Source: Achromobacter sp. UMC71 (GTDB lineage Bacteria; Pseudomonadota; Gammaproteobacteria; Burkholderiales; Burkholderiaceae_B). Taken from it: a DNA stretch of 64,000 nt. The translations under genes and the position numbers were made by a program. The stretch is from assembly GCF_014170305.1 (NCBI RefSeq), contig NZ_LZZT01000028.1, positions 62,001 through 126,000 on the forward strand. The letters are read 5' to 3'. The first letter of the stretch is position 1. Each line of letters opens with the position of its first letter. The notes under the pieces were generated by a model. That model had not been told where the DNA came from. It worked only from the letters and a program-made list of their open reading frames with translations, and ran no database searches. This document shows, piece after piece, positions 48,659 to 58,594 of this stretch.

Positions 48659-49423
48659 TTGCAGCCGACCGCCAGCCCCGACAAGACACACAACACCGGA
48701 GACCCCCCATGCCCCCCCACCCTCAAGCGCTTCGACGACGAGCCCTACCTGCAGCAATGCGAGGCCACGATCACCGCCGTCAACGCCGAAGGCGTCGAGC
48801 TGGACCAGACCGTTTGCTACGCCCGCAGCGGCGGACAGGCGGGCGACAGCGGCACGCTGACGCTGCCCGACGGCCAGAGGGTAACGCTGGCCGACACGGT
48901 CTACGCCGACGACCGCAGCCGTATCCTGCATGTGCTGGCAGAAGGCGCCGCCGTGCCCCAGGTGGGCGATCGCGTCACCGTCACCATCGACTGGGCGCGC
49001 CGCCACAAGCTGATGCGCCTGCACACCTGTCTGCACTTGCTGGGGTCGCTGGTGCCCGCGCCCGTCACCGGCTGCAGCATCTCGCCCGATTCGGCGCGCA
49101 TCGATTTCGATCTGCCCGAATCCACGCTGGACAAGGCCGACCTGACCGAGCGCCTGAACGCGCTGATCAACGCCCGCACCGACGTGGCCGTGAACGCCAT
49201 CATGCCCGAGGAACTGGCCGCCCAGCCGGACCTGGTGCGCACCGTGGGCGCGGCGCCGCCGGCTGGCACCGCACGCATCCGCATCATCGAGATCCCGGGC
49301 GTGGACCGCCAGCCTTGCGGCGGCACGCACGTGGCCAATACCGGTGAGATCGGCCCCATCACGGTGACCAAGATCGAAAAGAAAAGCCGCACCAACCGGC
49401 GAGTGGTCGTCGCGTTTGCTTAG
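48659..49423 (+). CDS. AlaX-like alanyl-tRNA editing protein, start disrupted by a poly-C tract
   Basis: The open frame is 254 codons, but its natural start is probably the ATG at 48709, which has GGAGA 7 bases upstream. That ATG is one base out of frame with the protein: it is followed by seven C (48712-48718), and six C would give MPPTLKRFDDEPYLQQ, a typical AlaX N-terminus. As it stands the frame opens only from a TTG at 48659. Zinc/editing motifs HTCLH and CGGTH are intact. The enzyme would hydrolyse Ser- or Gly-tRNA-Ala. Slippage, sequencing error or phase variation are all possible. Confidence 0.8.
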   Translation: MQPTASPDKTHNTGDPPCPPTLKRFDDEPYLQQCEATITAVNAEGVELDQTVCYARSGGQAGDSGTLTLPDGQRVTLADTVYADDRSRILHVLAEGAAVPQVGDRVTVTIDWARRHKLMRLHTCLHLLGSLVPAPVTGCSISPDSARIDFDLPESTLDKADLTERLNALINARTDVAVNAIMPEELAAQPDLVRTVGAAPPAGTARIRIIEIPGVDRQPCGGTHVANTGEIGPITVTKIEKKSRTNRRVVVAFA

Positions 49424-49478
49424 GCTTAGGGACCGACACCTAAAAAGCGCGACTGGGTAATCCCGCCACGCCCAAAGA

Positions 49479-49507
49479 AAAAGGCTGCCAGAACGGCAGC
49501 CTTTTTT
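49479..49507. terminator. Bidirectional terminator between the AlaX-like and PAP2 genes
   Basis: AAGGCTGCC/GGCAGCCTT with a 5-base loop is flanked by an A-tract on one side and TTTTTT on the other, ending both convergent genes. Confidence 0.88.
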
Positions 49508-49558
49508 GCGGATGAGGGTCGGACCGGTATCCGGCTGGTGCCCCCCCTACTTGCCGGT

Positions 49559-50320
49559 TCAACCCTTTTTCCACCACCGCCAGGGCGCGCGCAGCGGCCA
49601 CTGGTAGCGGCTGCACAAGATGCGCGGGGCCAGCAAGTGCCCCACCGCGATGGCGATGCCCGCGGCGGTCATGACGTCGGACAGGTAATGGTCCAGGTTG
49701 ACCAGGCGGCTGACGGCAACCAGCGCCCCCAGCGACAGGAACGCCCAGCGCCAGCGCGGCGCCAGGATGCCCAGCACCACGGCCACGGCGAAGGCCGCGT
49801 AGGTGTGGCTGGACGGAAAGGAATTGAACTGCTGGGCGCGCGAGAAGGATTCGCCCAGTCCGTAGATGCCCTTGTCGAAGAACAGCTCGGGCCGGGCCCG
49901 CGCCACCGAGCGCTTGAGCACCAGCACCACCAGCCCGCCCACCGCCATGGTGGACAGCATCAGCAGGCTGCCGCGCGCCATGCTGGCGTAGCTCATGCGT
50001 ACCGGGTTGCGCCAGCCGCGCGCCAGGCCGACCAGGCCGACAATGTAGAACGCCAGCGCCACGCCGATGTAGCGGCCGCTTTCGCCCATTGCGCCGATCC
50101 ACTCGAACGATTCGTTGACGCCATCGCTGACCGACTGGCGGATCCAGATGGCCAGCGGCAGATCGATCCACAAGGCGCTGGCGCCGGCGGCCACCGCCAA
50201 GAGTACGCCCGCCAGCAACCATGCGCGCGTGGACAGCGGGTTGCGGAATTCGTCCGGCGCGGTTGCCGCGGCGTCGGCCACGGGCGCGGCCACGGGGGGC
50301 ATGAGAGGGTTCGGCGTCAT
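49559..50320 (-). CDS. PAP2-family membrane phosphatase
   Basis: The product is 253 aa with about six membrane segments. The three acid-phosphatase motifs are present: KRSVARARPE, FPSSHTYAAF and SRLVNLDHYLSD. It could dephosphorylate undecaprenyl-pyrophosphate, phosphatidic acid or lipid A; sequence does not decide. It is transcribed alone and is divergent from miaB. Confidence 0.9.
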   Translation of the reverse strand: MTPNPLMPPVAAPVADAAATAPDEFRNPLSTRAWLLAGVLLAVAAGASALWIDLPLAIWIRQSVSDGVNESFEWIGAMGESGRYIGVALAFYIVGLVGLARGWRNPVRMSYASMARGSLLMLSTMAVGGLVVLVLKRSVARARPELFFDKGIYGLGESFSRAQQFNSFPSSHTYAAFAVAVVLGILAPRWRWAFLSLGALVAVSRLVNLDHYLSDVMTAAGIAIAVGHLLAPRILCSRYQWPLRAPWRWWKKG

Positions 50321-50486
50321 CGGACCGGCAGCGTAAAGATAATTATTATCGGAAAAGGAATCAGCGAAGGCCAGCTATCGTAACGGCCCGGGGTTTCCAT
50401 TCCAAGAAGGAAATTTGCAGCAAGGGGTAAAATTCCGCCTTTCCCTTCTTCTGCCCCCGGGATCTACACCCGTCACGGCGACCATC

Positions 50487-51917
50487 ATGCAAGAAACTTC
50501 CATCAAGCGCGCCTCGGCGCCCGACGGCCTCGCCGCCGCCCTGTCCCCCGCCGAGACCGGCTCCCCCCGCAAGCTGTATATCCGCACCTTCGGCTGCCAG
50601 ATGAACGAGTACGACTCGGACAAGATGGCCGACGTGCTGCGCGGCGACCAGGGGCTGGAACTGACCGACAACCCGGAAGACGCCGACGTCATCCTGTTCA
50701 ACACCTGTTCGGTGCGCGAAAAGGCCCAGGAAAAAGTCTTTTCCGACCTGGGCCGCGTGCAGCACCTGAAGAAAACCAATCCGAACCTGGTGATCGGCGT
50801 GGGCGGCTGTGTCGCCAGCCAGGAAGGCGAGGCCATCGTCAAGCGCGCGCCGTATGTCGACGTGGTGTTCGGCCCGCAAACGCTGCACCGCTTGCCCGAC
50901 CTGATCAAACGGCGTCGCGAGGAAGGCCGTTCGCAGGTGGACATCAGCTTTCCGGAAATCGAAAAGTTCGACAACATGCCGCCCCCGCGGGTCGACGGCG
51001 CCACGGCCTTTGTCTCCATCATGGAAGGCTGTAGCAAGTACTGCAGCTTCTGTGTGGTGCCCTACACGCGCGGAGAAGAAGTCTCGCGCCCCTTCGACGA
51101 CGTGCTGATCGAAGTGGCCGACCTGGCCGACCAGGGCGTCAAGGAAGTGACGTTGCTGGGCCAGAACGTGAACGCCTACCGCGGCCGCATGGCTGACAGC
51201 GACGAGATCGCCGATTTCGCCATGTTGCTGGAATACGTGCACGAGATCCCCGGCATCGAGCGCATCCGCTACACGACCTCGCACCCCAAGGAAATGACCC
51301 AGCGCATGGTGGACGCCTATGCCCGCCTGCCCAAGCTGGTGTCGTTCCTGCACCTGCCGGTGCAGGCCGGCAGCGACCGCGTGCTGGCGGCCATGAAGCG
51401 CGGCTACACCACGCTGGAATTCAAATCCGTGGTGCGGCGCCTGCGCGCGGCGCGCCCCGACCTGACGCTGTCCTCGGACTTCATCGTCGGCTTTCCCGGT
51501 GAAACCGAGGAAGACTTCGAAAAGACCATGAAGCTGATCGAGGACGTGGGCTTCGACACGTCGTTCTCGTTCGTCTACTCGCGCCGTCCCGGCACGCCGG
51601 CGGCCGATTTGCACGACGACACGCCGCAAGACGTGAAGCTGCGCCGCCTGCAACGCCTGCAGGTGCTGATCAACGAGCAGGCGGCCACCATCGCCCGCAA
51701 CATGGTCGGCACGCGCCAGCGCCTGCTGGTCGAAGGCCCCTCGCGCCGCGACCCCAACGAGCTGATGGGCCGCACCGAGAACAACCGCATCGTCAATTTC
51801 GCCGCGCCCGCGCGGCTCATCGGACAAATGGTCGACGTCATCATCACCGAAGCGCACACCAATTCGCTGCGCGCCCGGGTGGCCGATGTGGACCGCGTTC
51901 CCCAAGAGGCCGAATGA
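50487..51917 (+). CDS. miaB: tRNA-2-methylthio-N6-dimethylallyladenosine synthase
   Basis: The product is 476 aa from the ATG at 50487. UPF0004 domain ([32 protein letters not shown]), the radical SAM cluster Cys182/Cys186/Cys189 (CSKYCSFC), [13 protein letters not shown] and a C-terminal TRAM domain (~410-475) are all present. It adds the methylthio group to i6A37 in tRNA. It starts the miaB-phoH-ybeY cluster and overlaps phoH by ATGA. Confidence 0.97.
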   Translation: MQETSIKRASAPDGLAAALSPAETGSPRKLYIRTFGCQMNEYDSDKMADVLRGDQGLELTDNPEDADVILFNTCSVREKAQEKVFSDLGRVQHLKKTNPNLVIGVGGCVASQEGEAIVKRAPYVDVVFGPQTLHRLPDLIKRRREEGRSQVDISFPEIEKFDNMPPPRVDGATAFVSIMEGCSKYCSFCVVPYTRGEEVSRPFDDVLIEVADLADQGVKEVTLLGQNVNAYRGRMADSDEIADFAMLLEYVHEIPGIERIRYTTSHPKEMTQRMVDAYARLPKLVSFLHLPVQAGSDRVLAAMKRGYTTLEFKSVVRRLRAARPDLTLSSDFIVGFPGETEEDFEKTMKLIEDVGFDTSFSFVYSRRPGTPAADLHDDTPQDVKLRRLQRLQVLINEQAATIARNMVGTRQRLLVEGPSRRDPNELMGRTENNRIVNFAAPARLIGQMVDVIITEAHTNSLRARVADVDRVPQEAE

Positions 51918-52939
51918 CCACTTCCCGCCCCCGCGCCCGCCGCGGCATGCCCGCCGTCGTCACCCTGGACGGCGACAACACCCACCTGGCCAATCTGTGC
52001 GGTCCGCTGGACGAAAATCTGCGCCAGCTGGCCGACGGCATGGGCGTGAAGCTCTCGCGCCGCGGCAGCCGCGTCACCATCGAAGGCGAACGCGCCGAAC
52101 TGGCCGGGCGCGTCCTGCGGCGCTTCCACGAGCAGGCCGTGCACCGCGCCCTGTCGGTCGACGACATCCAGCTGGGGCTGGTCGAGATCGGCGTGGGCCG
52201 CCAGGAAGACAAGCTGCAGGAAGCGCCGGCCCACGAGGCCGACCCGCTGCCCGCGCTGGATGACGAAAGCGACGGCATCGCCCTGCGTACCAAGCGCAGC
52301 GACCTGCGTCCGCGCACGCCGCGCCAGCGCGACTACCTGAACAACATCCTGAAGCACGACATCACCTTCGGCGTGGGTCCGGCCGGCACGGGCAAGACCT
52401 GGCTGGCGGTGGCCTGCGCCATCGACGCGATGGAACGCGACACGGTGCAGCGCCTGGTGCTGACGCGCCCGGCGGTCGAGGCCGGCGAGCGCCTGGGCTT
52501 TCTGCCCGGCGACCTGGCGCAAAAGGTCGACCCCTATCTGCGCCCGCTGTACGACGCGCTCTACGACCTGATGGGCTTTGAAAAGGTGCAGCGCCTGTTC
52601 GAAAAACAGACCATCGAGATCGCGCCGCTGGCCTACATGCGCGGCCGCACCCTGAATCACGCCTTCGTGATCCTGGACGAGGCGCAGAACACCACGCCGG
52701 AACAGATGAAGATGTTCCTGACCCGCATCGGCTTCGGCAGCAAGGCCGTCATCACCGGCGATCCGTCTCAGGTGGACCTGCCGCGCGGCCAGGACAGCGG
52801 CCTGGCGCATGCGGTCAAGGTGCTGCATGACGTGCAGGGCATCGCCACCACCCGTTTCACCAGCCGCGACGTGGTGCGCCACCCCTTGGTGGCCCGCATC
52901 GTCGACGCCTACGACCGCGCTTCCGAAAATGACGCCTGA
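51914..52939 (+). CDS. ybeZ: PhoH-like ATPase (YbeZ)
   Basis: The product is 341 aa. An N-terminal KH-like part (~1-110) precedes the PhoH ATPase, with Walker [10 protein letters not shown] from residue 155, [17 protein letters not shown] and Walker [12 protein letters not shown]. In E. coli, YbeZ works with YbeY in rRNA/ribosome maturation. Its 3' end overlaps ybeY by 11 bases. Confidence 0.95.
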   Translation: MTTSRPRARRGMPAVVTLDGDNTHLANLCGPLDENLRQLADGMGVKLSRRGSRVTIEGERAELAGRVLRRFHEQAVHRALSVDDIQLGLVEIGVGRQEDKLQEAPAHEADPLPALDDESDGIALRTKRSDLRPRTPRQRDYLNNILKHDITFGVGPAGTGKTWLAVACAIDAMERDTVQRLVLTRPAVEAGERLGFLPGDLAQKVDPYLRPLYDALYDLMGFEKVQRLFEKQTIEIAPLAYMRGRTLNHAFVILDEAQNTTPEQMKMFLTRIGFGSKAVITGDPSQVDLPRGQDSGLAHAVKVLHDVQGIATTRFTSRDVVRHPLVARIVDAYDRASENDA

Positions 52940-53402
52940 TCTGTCCCTTTCCGTCCAGTACGGGGTCGAAGAACCCCGCCTGCCCCGCTGGCGCCTGCGC
53001 CGCTGGGCCGAACGGGCGCTGGCCGCCGCCGCCGAAGATGGCCTGGTCGACTTCTCTGCCGCCGAACTCAGCCTGCGGCTGGTGGGCGCGGCCGAAGGCC
53101 GGCGCCTGAACCGCGACTTTCGCGCGCGCGACTACGCCACCAACGTGCTGACGTTCGAGTACGGCGTGGACCCGCTGGGCGTGGCGCGCGGCGATATCGT
53201 GATGTGCGTGCCGGTGCTGGTGCGCGAGGCGCGCGAGCAGCGCAAGCCGCTCTTGGACCACGCCGCCCACCTGACCCTGCACGGCGTGCTGCATTCGCTG
53301 GGCTACGACCACATCAAGGCGCGCGATGCCCGCCGCATGGAAGCCCTGGAAACCGCCACGCTGGCCCGCATGGGCATCGCCGACCCCTATACCGAACGGT
53401 AG
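52929..53402 (+). CDS. ybeY: rRNA maturation endoribonuclease YbeY
   Basis: The product is 157 aa. The zinc-binding metalloprotein motif H-G-x-L-H-x-x-G-Y-D-H is intact as HGVLHSLGYDH. NRDFRARDYATNVLTFEY is the conserved loop before it. YbeY processes rRNA 3' ends and takes part in 70S quality control. It overlaps ybeZ, so the pair is coupled. Confidence 0.96.
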   Translation: MTPDLSLSVQYGVEEPRLPRWRLRRWAERALAAAAEDGLVDFSAAELSLRLVGAAEGRRLNRDFRARDYATNVLTFEYGVDPLGVARGDIVMCVPVLVREAREQRKPLLDHAAHLTLHGVLHSLGYDHIKARDARRMEALETATLARMGIADPYTER

Positions 53403-53557
53403 ATCGCCGGGCCTGGGGTCAACCCTGAGAAATCGACGCAAAATGCCGTCCTGCACGGCGCAGATCGCGTCGGTTGCCCCCATTTTCAGGCCGCGCGTTA
53501 CAAATCGAGCGTCAGATTCGGTTATGCTGGCCCCTCCATAACTTGTCCTCCCGGACG

Positions 53558-54448
53558 ATGTCTGACCCTTACCCTGCTCCCGAAGCGACGTCTGCTCGCT
53601 CAACCAAACCCGCCACCAAATCCCTTCTAGACCGCCTGCTTTCCCTTGTGCGCCGCGAGCCCGAGGACCGTGAAGGCATCAAGGCCATCCTGGAAGCCGC
53701 GCACGACCGCAACCTGCTGGACGCCGAGTCCTACAAGATGATCAAAGGCGCGCTGGCCGTGTCCGAGGGCACCGTCGGCGACATCATGGTTCCGCGTTCG
53801 CGCATGGACCTGCTCGATGTCACGCAGCCCATCCCCTACCTGGTCGCCACGGTGATCGAAACCGCGCACTCGCGGTTCCCCGTGTACGAAGGCGATCGCG
53901 ACAACATCATCGGCATCCTGCTGGCCAAAGACCTGCTGCGCTGCATGCTGGAACCCGGCATCGAAGTGCGCACGCTGGTGCGCCCGGCCGTGTTCATCCC
54001 CGAATCCAAGCGCCTGAACGTGCTGCTGCATGAATTCCGTGCCAGCCGCAACCACCAGGCCATCGTCATCGACGAGCATGGCGGCATTTCCGGCCTGGTC
54101 ACGATGGAAGACGTGCTGGAACAGATCGTCGGCGACATCGAAGACGAATTCGACGAAACCGAGGAAGACTCGATCTTCCCCGAAGGCGAAAACCAGTGGC
54201 GCGTGCTGGCGGCCACCGACATCTCGCACTTCAACGACGTGTTCGGCTGCCAACTGCCCGACGACGAATACGACAGCGTCGGCGGCTGGATGGGCGGCCA
54301 GCTGGGCCGCATTCCGCGCCGCGGCGACACCGCCGAGTTCGACGGCCTGAAGCTGGAAGTGGCCCGCGGCGACGCGCGCCGCGCCATCTGGCTGCGCGTC
54401 AAGCGCAACGCGCCCTCGTCCAGCCTCCCGCCCGCCGACAACGCATGA
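53558..54448 (+). CDS. corC: HlyC/CorC family CBS-domain protein
   Basis: The product is 296 aa from the ATG at 53558. Two CBS domains (~75-200, with [37 protein letters not shown] and [23 protein letters not shown]) are followed by a CorC_HlyC domain (~210-285). It lacks the N-terminal membrane domain and is the soluble CorC type, associated with magnesium/cobalt efflux. It overlaps lnt by ATGA; the corC-lnt pair is typical of proteobacteria. Confidence 0.95.
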   Translation: MSDPYPAPEATSARSTKPATKSLLDRLLSLVRREPEDREGIKAILEAAHDRNLLDAESYKMIKGALAVSEGTVGDIMVPRSRMDLLDVTQPIPYLVATVIETAHSRFPVYEGDRDNIIGILLAKDLLRCMLEPGIEVRTLVRPAVFIPESKRLNVLLHEFRASRNHQAIVIDEHGGISGLVTMEDVLEQIVGDIEDEFDETEEDSIFPEGENQWRVLAATDISHFNDVFGCQLPDDEYDSVGGWMGGQLGRIPRRGDTAEFDGLKLEVARGDARRAIWLRVKRNAPSSSLPPADNA

Positions 54449-56079
54449 GCCTCACGACTCGCAGCCGGCTCCTGCGTGGCGCCGCCGGCTTGACGCTGGC
54501 GGGCGCGGTCCACGCCTTGACCTTCGCCCCCGGCCCGCTGCCGGATTGGGCGCTGGCCATCACCCAGGTCCTGGCGCTGGCGGTTGCCGCCCGTGTCACC
54601 CTGTACGCCCCGTCGGCCCGCCAGGCCTGGGCGCGCGGCTGGCTGTTCAGCTTCGCCACCTACGCGCTGGGCCTGTACTGGATCTTCATCAGCCTGCACC
54701 GCTACGGCGACCTGGCCGCGCCGCTGGCCGTGGCGGCCGTGCTGCTGCTGTCGGCTTTCCTGGCGCTGTTCCCGGCCACCGCCGGCGCGCTGGCGCGGCG
54801 CTACGTGCCGCTGGCGCCCGACTCGGCGCCCGGTCGGGTGCTATCCGCCACGCTGACCTGGGGCGCGCTGTGGGCCGGTTTCGAATGGGTCCGCGCGGTG
54901 CTGTTCACGGGCTTTCCTTGGCTCAACATCGGCTATGCGCAGGTCGACAGCCCCATCGCCGGCTGGGCGCCCTTGCTGGGCGTGCACGGCATGGCGTTCG
55001 TGTCGGCCTTTGCCGCCGCCGCGATCGCCAGCCTGTGGCGTCCGGCGGGCGATCAGAAGCACGCCCGCGATGGCCGCCGCGCGCTGTCTGCCGGCGTGGC
55101 GCTGGCCCTGGTTGCCGCCGGCTGGCCGCTGTCGCGCATCGACTGGTCCGCGCCTAGCGGCGACCCGCTGAATGTGCGGCTGGTCCAGGGCAATATCGAG
55201 CAATCGCAGAAATTCGACCCGGCGCTGCTGGACCAGAGCCTGCGCCGCCACCTGGAACTGGCGGCCATGCCGCCGGCCCCGGGGGTGCCGCCGCCGCAGA
55301 TGATCATCCTGCCGGAAACGGTGCTGCCGATCTTCCAGGACCAGCTCGATCCCCGCGTCTGGGACGTCTGGCGTCAAGTTGCCGCGCGGCAGAACGCCGT
55401 GATCGCCATGGGCGCGCCGGTGCATGACGCGGTGAACGGCCGCGACCGCTACACCAACAGCGTGCTGGGCTTCGATGGCCAGACGCCGGCGTCGCAACTG
55501 AGCAGCGGCGCCACCGCCATGCGCTACGACAAGCGCCACCTGGTGCCCTGGGGCGAATACGTGCCGCCGGGATTCCACTGGTTCGTCGACATGCTGAACA
55601 TTCCGCTGGGCGACTTCGACCGCGGCCCGCAACGCCAGACGCCGTTCGCGGTGGGCGGCCAGCACATCGCCTTCAACATCTGCTACGAAGACCTGTTCGG
55701 CCCCGACCTGCTGCCCGCGCTGCAACCCGGCGCCAACGGCGAACCGGGCGCGACCATCCTCGTCAACGTCAGCAACCTGGGCTGGTTTGGCGATTCGTGG
55801 GCGTTGCGCCAGCATCTGCAGATCGGCCGCCTGCGCACCCTGGAAACCGCCCGCCCCATGCTGACGGCCACCAACACCGGCATCACCGCGGCCATCGACG
55901 CCAAGGGCCATGTCGCGGCGCAATTGGCGCCGTTGCAGCCGGGCGTGCTGCCCGTCGTGGTGCAAGGCATGTCGGGCCTGACGCCCTATGCCCGCTTTGG
56001 CGACAAGTCGGCGTTGGCACTGATCGGCCTGGCGCTGATCGCCGCGTTCGGCAGCAGCCGCAGGACGCGGCGCGGTTAA
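54445..56079 (+). CDS. lnt: Apolipoprotein N-acyltransferase
   Basis: The product is 544 aa. About six N-terminal membrane segments (~10-220) precede a nitrilase-fold domain. The catalytic triad is visible as Glu291 (LPETVLP), Lys363 ([12 protein letters not shown]) and Cys413 (NICYEDLF). It adds the third acyl chain to lipoproteins in the inner membrane. It ends the miaB-to-lnt group. Confidence 0.97.
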   Translation: MSLTTRSRLLRGAAGLTLAGAVHALTFAPGPLPDWALAITQVLALAVAARVTLYAPSARQAWARGWLFSFATYALGLYWIFISLHRYGDLAAPLAVAAVLLLSAFLALFPATAGALARRYVPLAPDSAPGRVLSATLTWGALWAGFEWVRAVLFTGFPWLNIGYAQVDSPIAGWAPLLGVHGMAFVSAFAAAAIASLWRPAGDQKHARDGRRALSAGVALALVAAGWPLSRIDWSAPSGDPLNVRLVQGNIEQSQKFDPALLDQSLRRHLELAAMPPAPGVPPPQMIILPETVLPIFQDQLDPRVWDVWRQVAARQNAVIAMGAPVHDAVNGRDRYTNSVLGFDGQTPASQLSSGATAMRYDKRHLVPWGEYVPPGFHWFVDMLNIPLGDFDRGPQRQTPFAVGGQHIAFNICYEDLFGPDLLPALQPGANGEPGATILVNVSNLGWFGDSWALRQHLQIGRLRTLETARPMLTATNTGITAAIDAKGHVAAQLAPLQPGVLPVVVQGMSGLTPYARFGDKSALALIGLALIAAFGSSRRTRRG

Positions 56080-56151
56080 ACCTGACGGGGTCACATGGCG
56101 ACCCGGGTGGTTGGTTCACCGGGCAGGCGCCCCGTGAACCACCGCCCGCCG

Positions 56152-57222
56152 TCACGCAAACAGGTTGGCCGGCAAGGCGCCGCTGTCGTCTTCCGGGCGC
56201 AACGGCCCGAAGCCCGCGCCGGTCAGCTCGATGGCATCGGCGATGCGCGCCAGGTCGTCGCTGTCCAGTTCCAGTTCCGCCGCCCCCACCACCCCGTCGA
56301 CCTGCGCCGCGCTGCGCGCGCCGACGATGGCGCCGGTGACGCCCGGCCACGCCAGCGTCCAGGCGATCGCCACCGCCGCCTGCGTGGCGCCGTGGCGCTC
56401 GGCGATGGGTTTCAGGGCGTCGGCCAGGGCCAGGTTGCGCGACAGGTTGGGCGGCTTGAATTCCGCATTGCGCGAGCGCCAATCGTCCTGCGGCAGGGCC
56501 TGCGCGCGTTCAACTGAAAAGCCGCCACTGAGCAGGCCCGACTGCATCGGGCTGTAGACGATGACGCCGGTGCCATTCTGCGCGCACCACGGAATCAGGT
56601 CCGCGGCGGCGCTGCGCTGGATCGCCGAAAACGGCGGCTGCAGCGATTCCACATGCCCCAGCGCTTCGGCATCCTGCAACTGCGCCAGATTGTGGTTGGA
56701 CAGGCCCACGGCGCGCACCTTGCCCGCTTGCTTGAGATCCAGCAGTTCCTGCCAGTAGGCCTCCAGCGGCGTGCCGTCGCCGGCGGGCCAGTGCATCTGG
56801 TAGAGATCGATGCGCTCCACGCCCAGGCGGCGCAACGAGGCGTCGATTTCCCGGCGGATGCTGGCCGGCGCGCCGTTGCGCCGCGGCGTCGCCAGCGGCT
56901 GCCCGGCGGACCAGGTCAGGCCGCACTTGGTAAACACATAAGGCCGCTCGCCAGGACTCATCTGCGCCAGCGCCCGGCCCACGATCTCTTCGGAATGACC
57001 CAGGCCGTAGACGGCAGCGGTGTCGATCCAGTTGATGCCCCGGTCGACCGCCAGCCGGATGGCCGCGACCGACGCCGCATCGTCCTGCGGCCCCCAGCCG
57101 ATCGCCCAATCATTGCCGCCCATCGCCCAGGCGCCCAGGCCGATACGCGTGATCGACATGTCGCTGCGCCCCAACGGACGCGTCGGAAAAGAAGTCTTAG
57201 CGTTCATGCGCTTGGTGCTCAT
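56152..57222 (-). CDS. Aldo/keto reductase
   Basis: The product is 356 aa from the ATG at 57222 (AGGAGA 12 bases upstream); the ATG at 57207 is an alternative. GINWIDTAAVYGLGHSEEIVG holds the catalytic Asp and Tyr, VFTKCGLTW the Lys, and DLYQMHWPAGDGTP the His. The C-terminal AKR NADP-binding segment (AIVGARSAAQVDGVVGAAEL) is also present. The substrate is unknown; it resembles YajO/Tas-type reductases. Confidence 0.92.
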   Translation of the reverse strand: MSTKRMNAKTSFPTRPLGRSDMSITRIGLGAWAMGGNDWAIGWGPQDDAASVAAIRLAVDRGINWIDTAAVYGLGHSEEIVGRALAQMSPGERPYVFTKCGLTWSAGQPLATPRRNGAPASIRREIDASLRRLGVERIDLYQMHWPAGDGTPLEAYWQELLDLKQAGKVRAVGLSNHNLAQLQDAEALGHVESLQPPFSAIQRSAAADLIPWCAQNGTGVIVYSPMQSGLLSGGFSVERAQALPQDDWRSRNAEFKPPNLSRNLALADALKPIAERHGATQAAVAIAWTLAWPGVTGAIVGARSAAQVDGVVGAAELELDSDDLARIADAIELTGAGFGPLRPEDDSGALPANLFA

Positions 57223-57604
57223 GCGAAAAAATCTCCTGCCGGCAAGACAACACAGCGGCCCTCTGTGCACGGGCCCCGCAGCTTCCACGATAGCACTCGC
57301 CCAAGCCTTTGATTTTTAGGCGTTCCGCGCGTCTCGCAAGACCCGCCGGCCGCGCCGCCAAGCGCGCGGATATCCCCTTGTCCAGTACGCGTGCAACGCT
57401 CATATGTCCCCTTGAATCAAAATTCCCCTCAACTTTTTCATTTTTTGCACCCATCTGACTTGCACACCCAATTTAGTTCGTGCATAATCTCGTTTCTTCG
57501 CGAACGGCACTAAACAAAACCGGTAACGAGACCCGAAAAATGGCACTGAAAGGCGCCAGAAATCGTGGAAACGTTGAAGGATTTGGTTGGTACGTTTGGA
57601 CCCG
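57223..57604. promoter_or_regulatory. Upstream region and promoter of the tRNA array
   Basis: A CATAAT -10 lies at 57483-57488, 17 bases after TTGCAC at 57460-57465, placing the start near 57495, ~110 bases before the first tRNA. The surrounding 57415-57500 is AT-rich (CTTTTTCATTTTTTGC upstream), like a stable-RNA UP element. No gene is supported in the rest of this 382-base stretch. Confidence 0.6.
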
Positions 57605-57680
<76 letters not shown>

Positions 57681-57713
57681 GTCTAAAGCGAAGATGCAGT
57701 ACAGCAAGTCCAA

Positions 57714-57789
57714 GTCCCCTTCGTCTAGAGGCCTAGGACATCACCCTTTCACGGTGAGTACAGGGGTTCGAATCCCCTAGGGGACGCCA
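57714..57789 (+). tRNA. tRNA-Glu (anticodon TTC), copy 1
   Basis: The 76-base gene has acceptor stem GTCCCCT/AGGGGAC with encoded CCA. The anticodon arm TCACC-CTTTCAC-GGTGA gives anticodon TTC. It lies 33 bases after tRNA-Ala. Confidence 0.97.
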
Positions 57790-57852
57790 GTCTTACTGGC
57801 AGCAGTATGTGAATGCAGTTGAAGTGTCACAGTAGTTGAGTCAAGCCGCTGC

Positions 57853-57929
57853 GGAGCGGTAGTTCAGTTGGTTAGAATACCGGCCTGTCACGCCGGGGGT
57901 CGCGGGTTCGAGTCCCGTCCGCTCCGCCA
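57853..57929 (+). tRNA. tRNA-Asp (anticodon GTC), copy 1
   Basis: The 77-base gene has stem GGAGCGG/CCGCTCC, anticodon arm CCGGC-CTGTCAC-GCCGG with anticodon GTC, and encoded CCA. It is a substrate of the queuosine enzymes encoded at 41494-43682. It differs from copy 2 by one base in the T-loop. Confidence 0.97.
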
Positions 57930-57956
57930 AATTTGCTCTACGCAGTGCCGTTCAAG

Positions 57957-57978
57957 AGCTCCGTTCTCGGGGCTTTTT
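57957..57978 (+). terminator. Hairpin with T-tract between the two tRNA triplets
   Basis: AGCTCCG-TTCT-CGGGGCT followed by TTTT is a short terminator-like hairpin after the first Asp gene. It may end or attenuate transcription of the first triplet. Confidence 0.6.
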
Positions 57979-58033
57979 GCATTTATAGGGTGTAAGCCTT
58001 GTTGTTTGAAAGTTGGAACAACAGGGATTCCTG

Positions 58034-58109
<76 letters not shown>

Positions 58110-58143
58110 GTAAAGCAGTTCGCAGTAAAGTAGTTCTGTTCAG

Positions 58144-58219
58144 GTCCCCTTCGTCTAGAGGCCTAGGACATCACCCTTTCACGGTGAGTACAGGGGTTCG
58201 AATCCCCTAGGGGACGCCA
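58144..58219 (+). tRNA. tRNA-Glu (anticodon TTC), copy 2
   Basis: Identical to copy 1 at 57714, 76 bases with CCA. It follows tRNA-Ala by 34 bases, as in the first triplet; the spacer sequence is different. Confidence 0.97.
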
Positions 58220-58288
58220 GTTCGCTGGCATGTTTTACCAAGCTGTCCTGACAAGGCAGTGTGTTGCAAAGTTCAGTCATGCCGCTGC

Positions 58289-58365
58289 GGAGCGGTAGTT
58301 CAGTTGGTTAGAATACCGGCCTGTCACGCCGGGGGTCGCGGGTTCGAGCCCCGTCCGCTCCGCCA
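58289..58365 (+). tRNA. tRNA-Asp (anticodon GTC), copy 2
   Basis: 77 bases with CCA, anticodon GTC. It has TTCGAGC in the T-loop where copy 1 has TTCGAGT (a C at a position that tolerates either pyrimidine). It ends the second triplet. Confidence 0.97.
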
Positions 58366-58446
58366 AGCACTTTGTGCTGCCCTCGCCCAAGCGAGATCCA
58401 GTTGTTCCGCAGGGGTACCCCTGCAATGCGCCAGAAGGCGCCCGCC

Positions 58447-58473
58447 AAAAGCTCCGGATTCCGGAGCTTTTTT
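58447..58473 (+). terminator. Terminator of the second tRNA triplet
   Basis: AAAAGCTCCGG and CCGGAGCTTTTTT form a strong hairpin with T-tract about 80 bases after the last tRNA. It also separates the tRNA array from the PAS-LuxR gene. Confidence 0.9.
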
Positions 58474-58594
58474 GTTTGGCCGCGCCACCCGCCCTGCTCC
58501 CTTTCAATTGCCTGTCTCGTCCGTTTATCCTCTGGACAGGCTGCCCGCGTCCACGCATCCTGTGCGCTTGTGCCAGCCAAGCAAAGAGGCCTAC

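Noticed and set aside
57197-57454. 85-codon minus-strand frame between the aldo/keto reductase and the tRNA promoter
   Set aside because: No family resemblance, overlaps the reductase start region, and no good ribosome-binding site.
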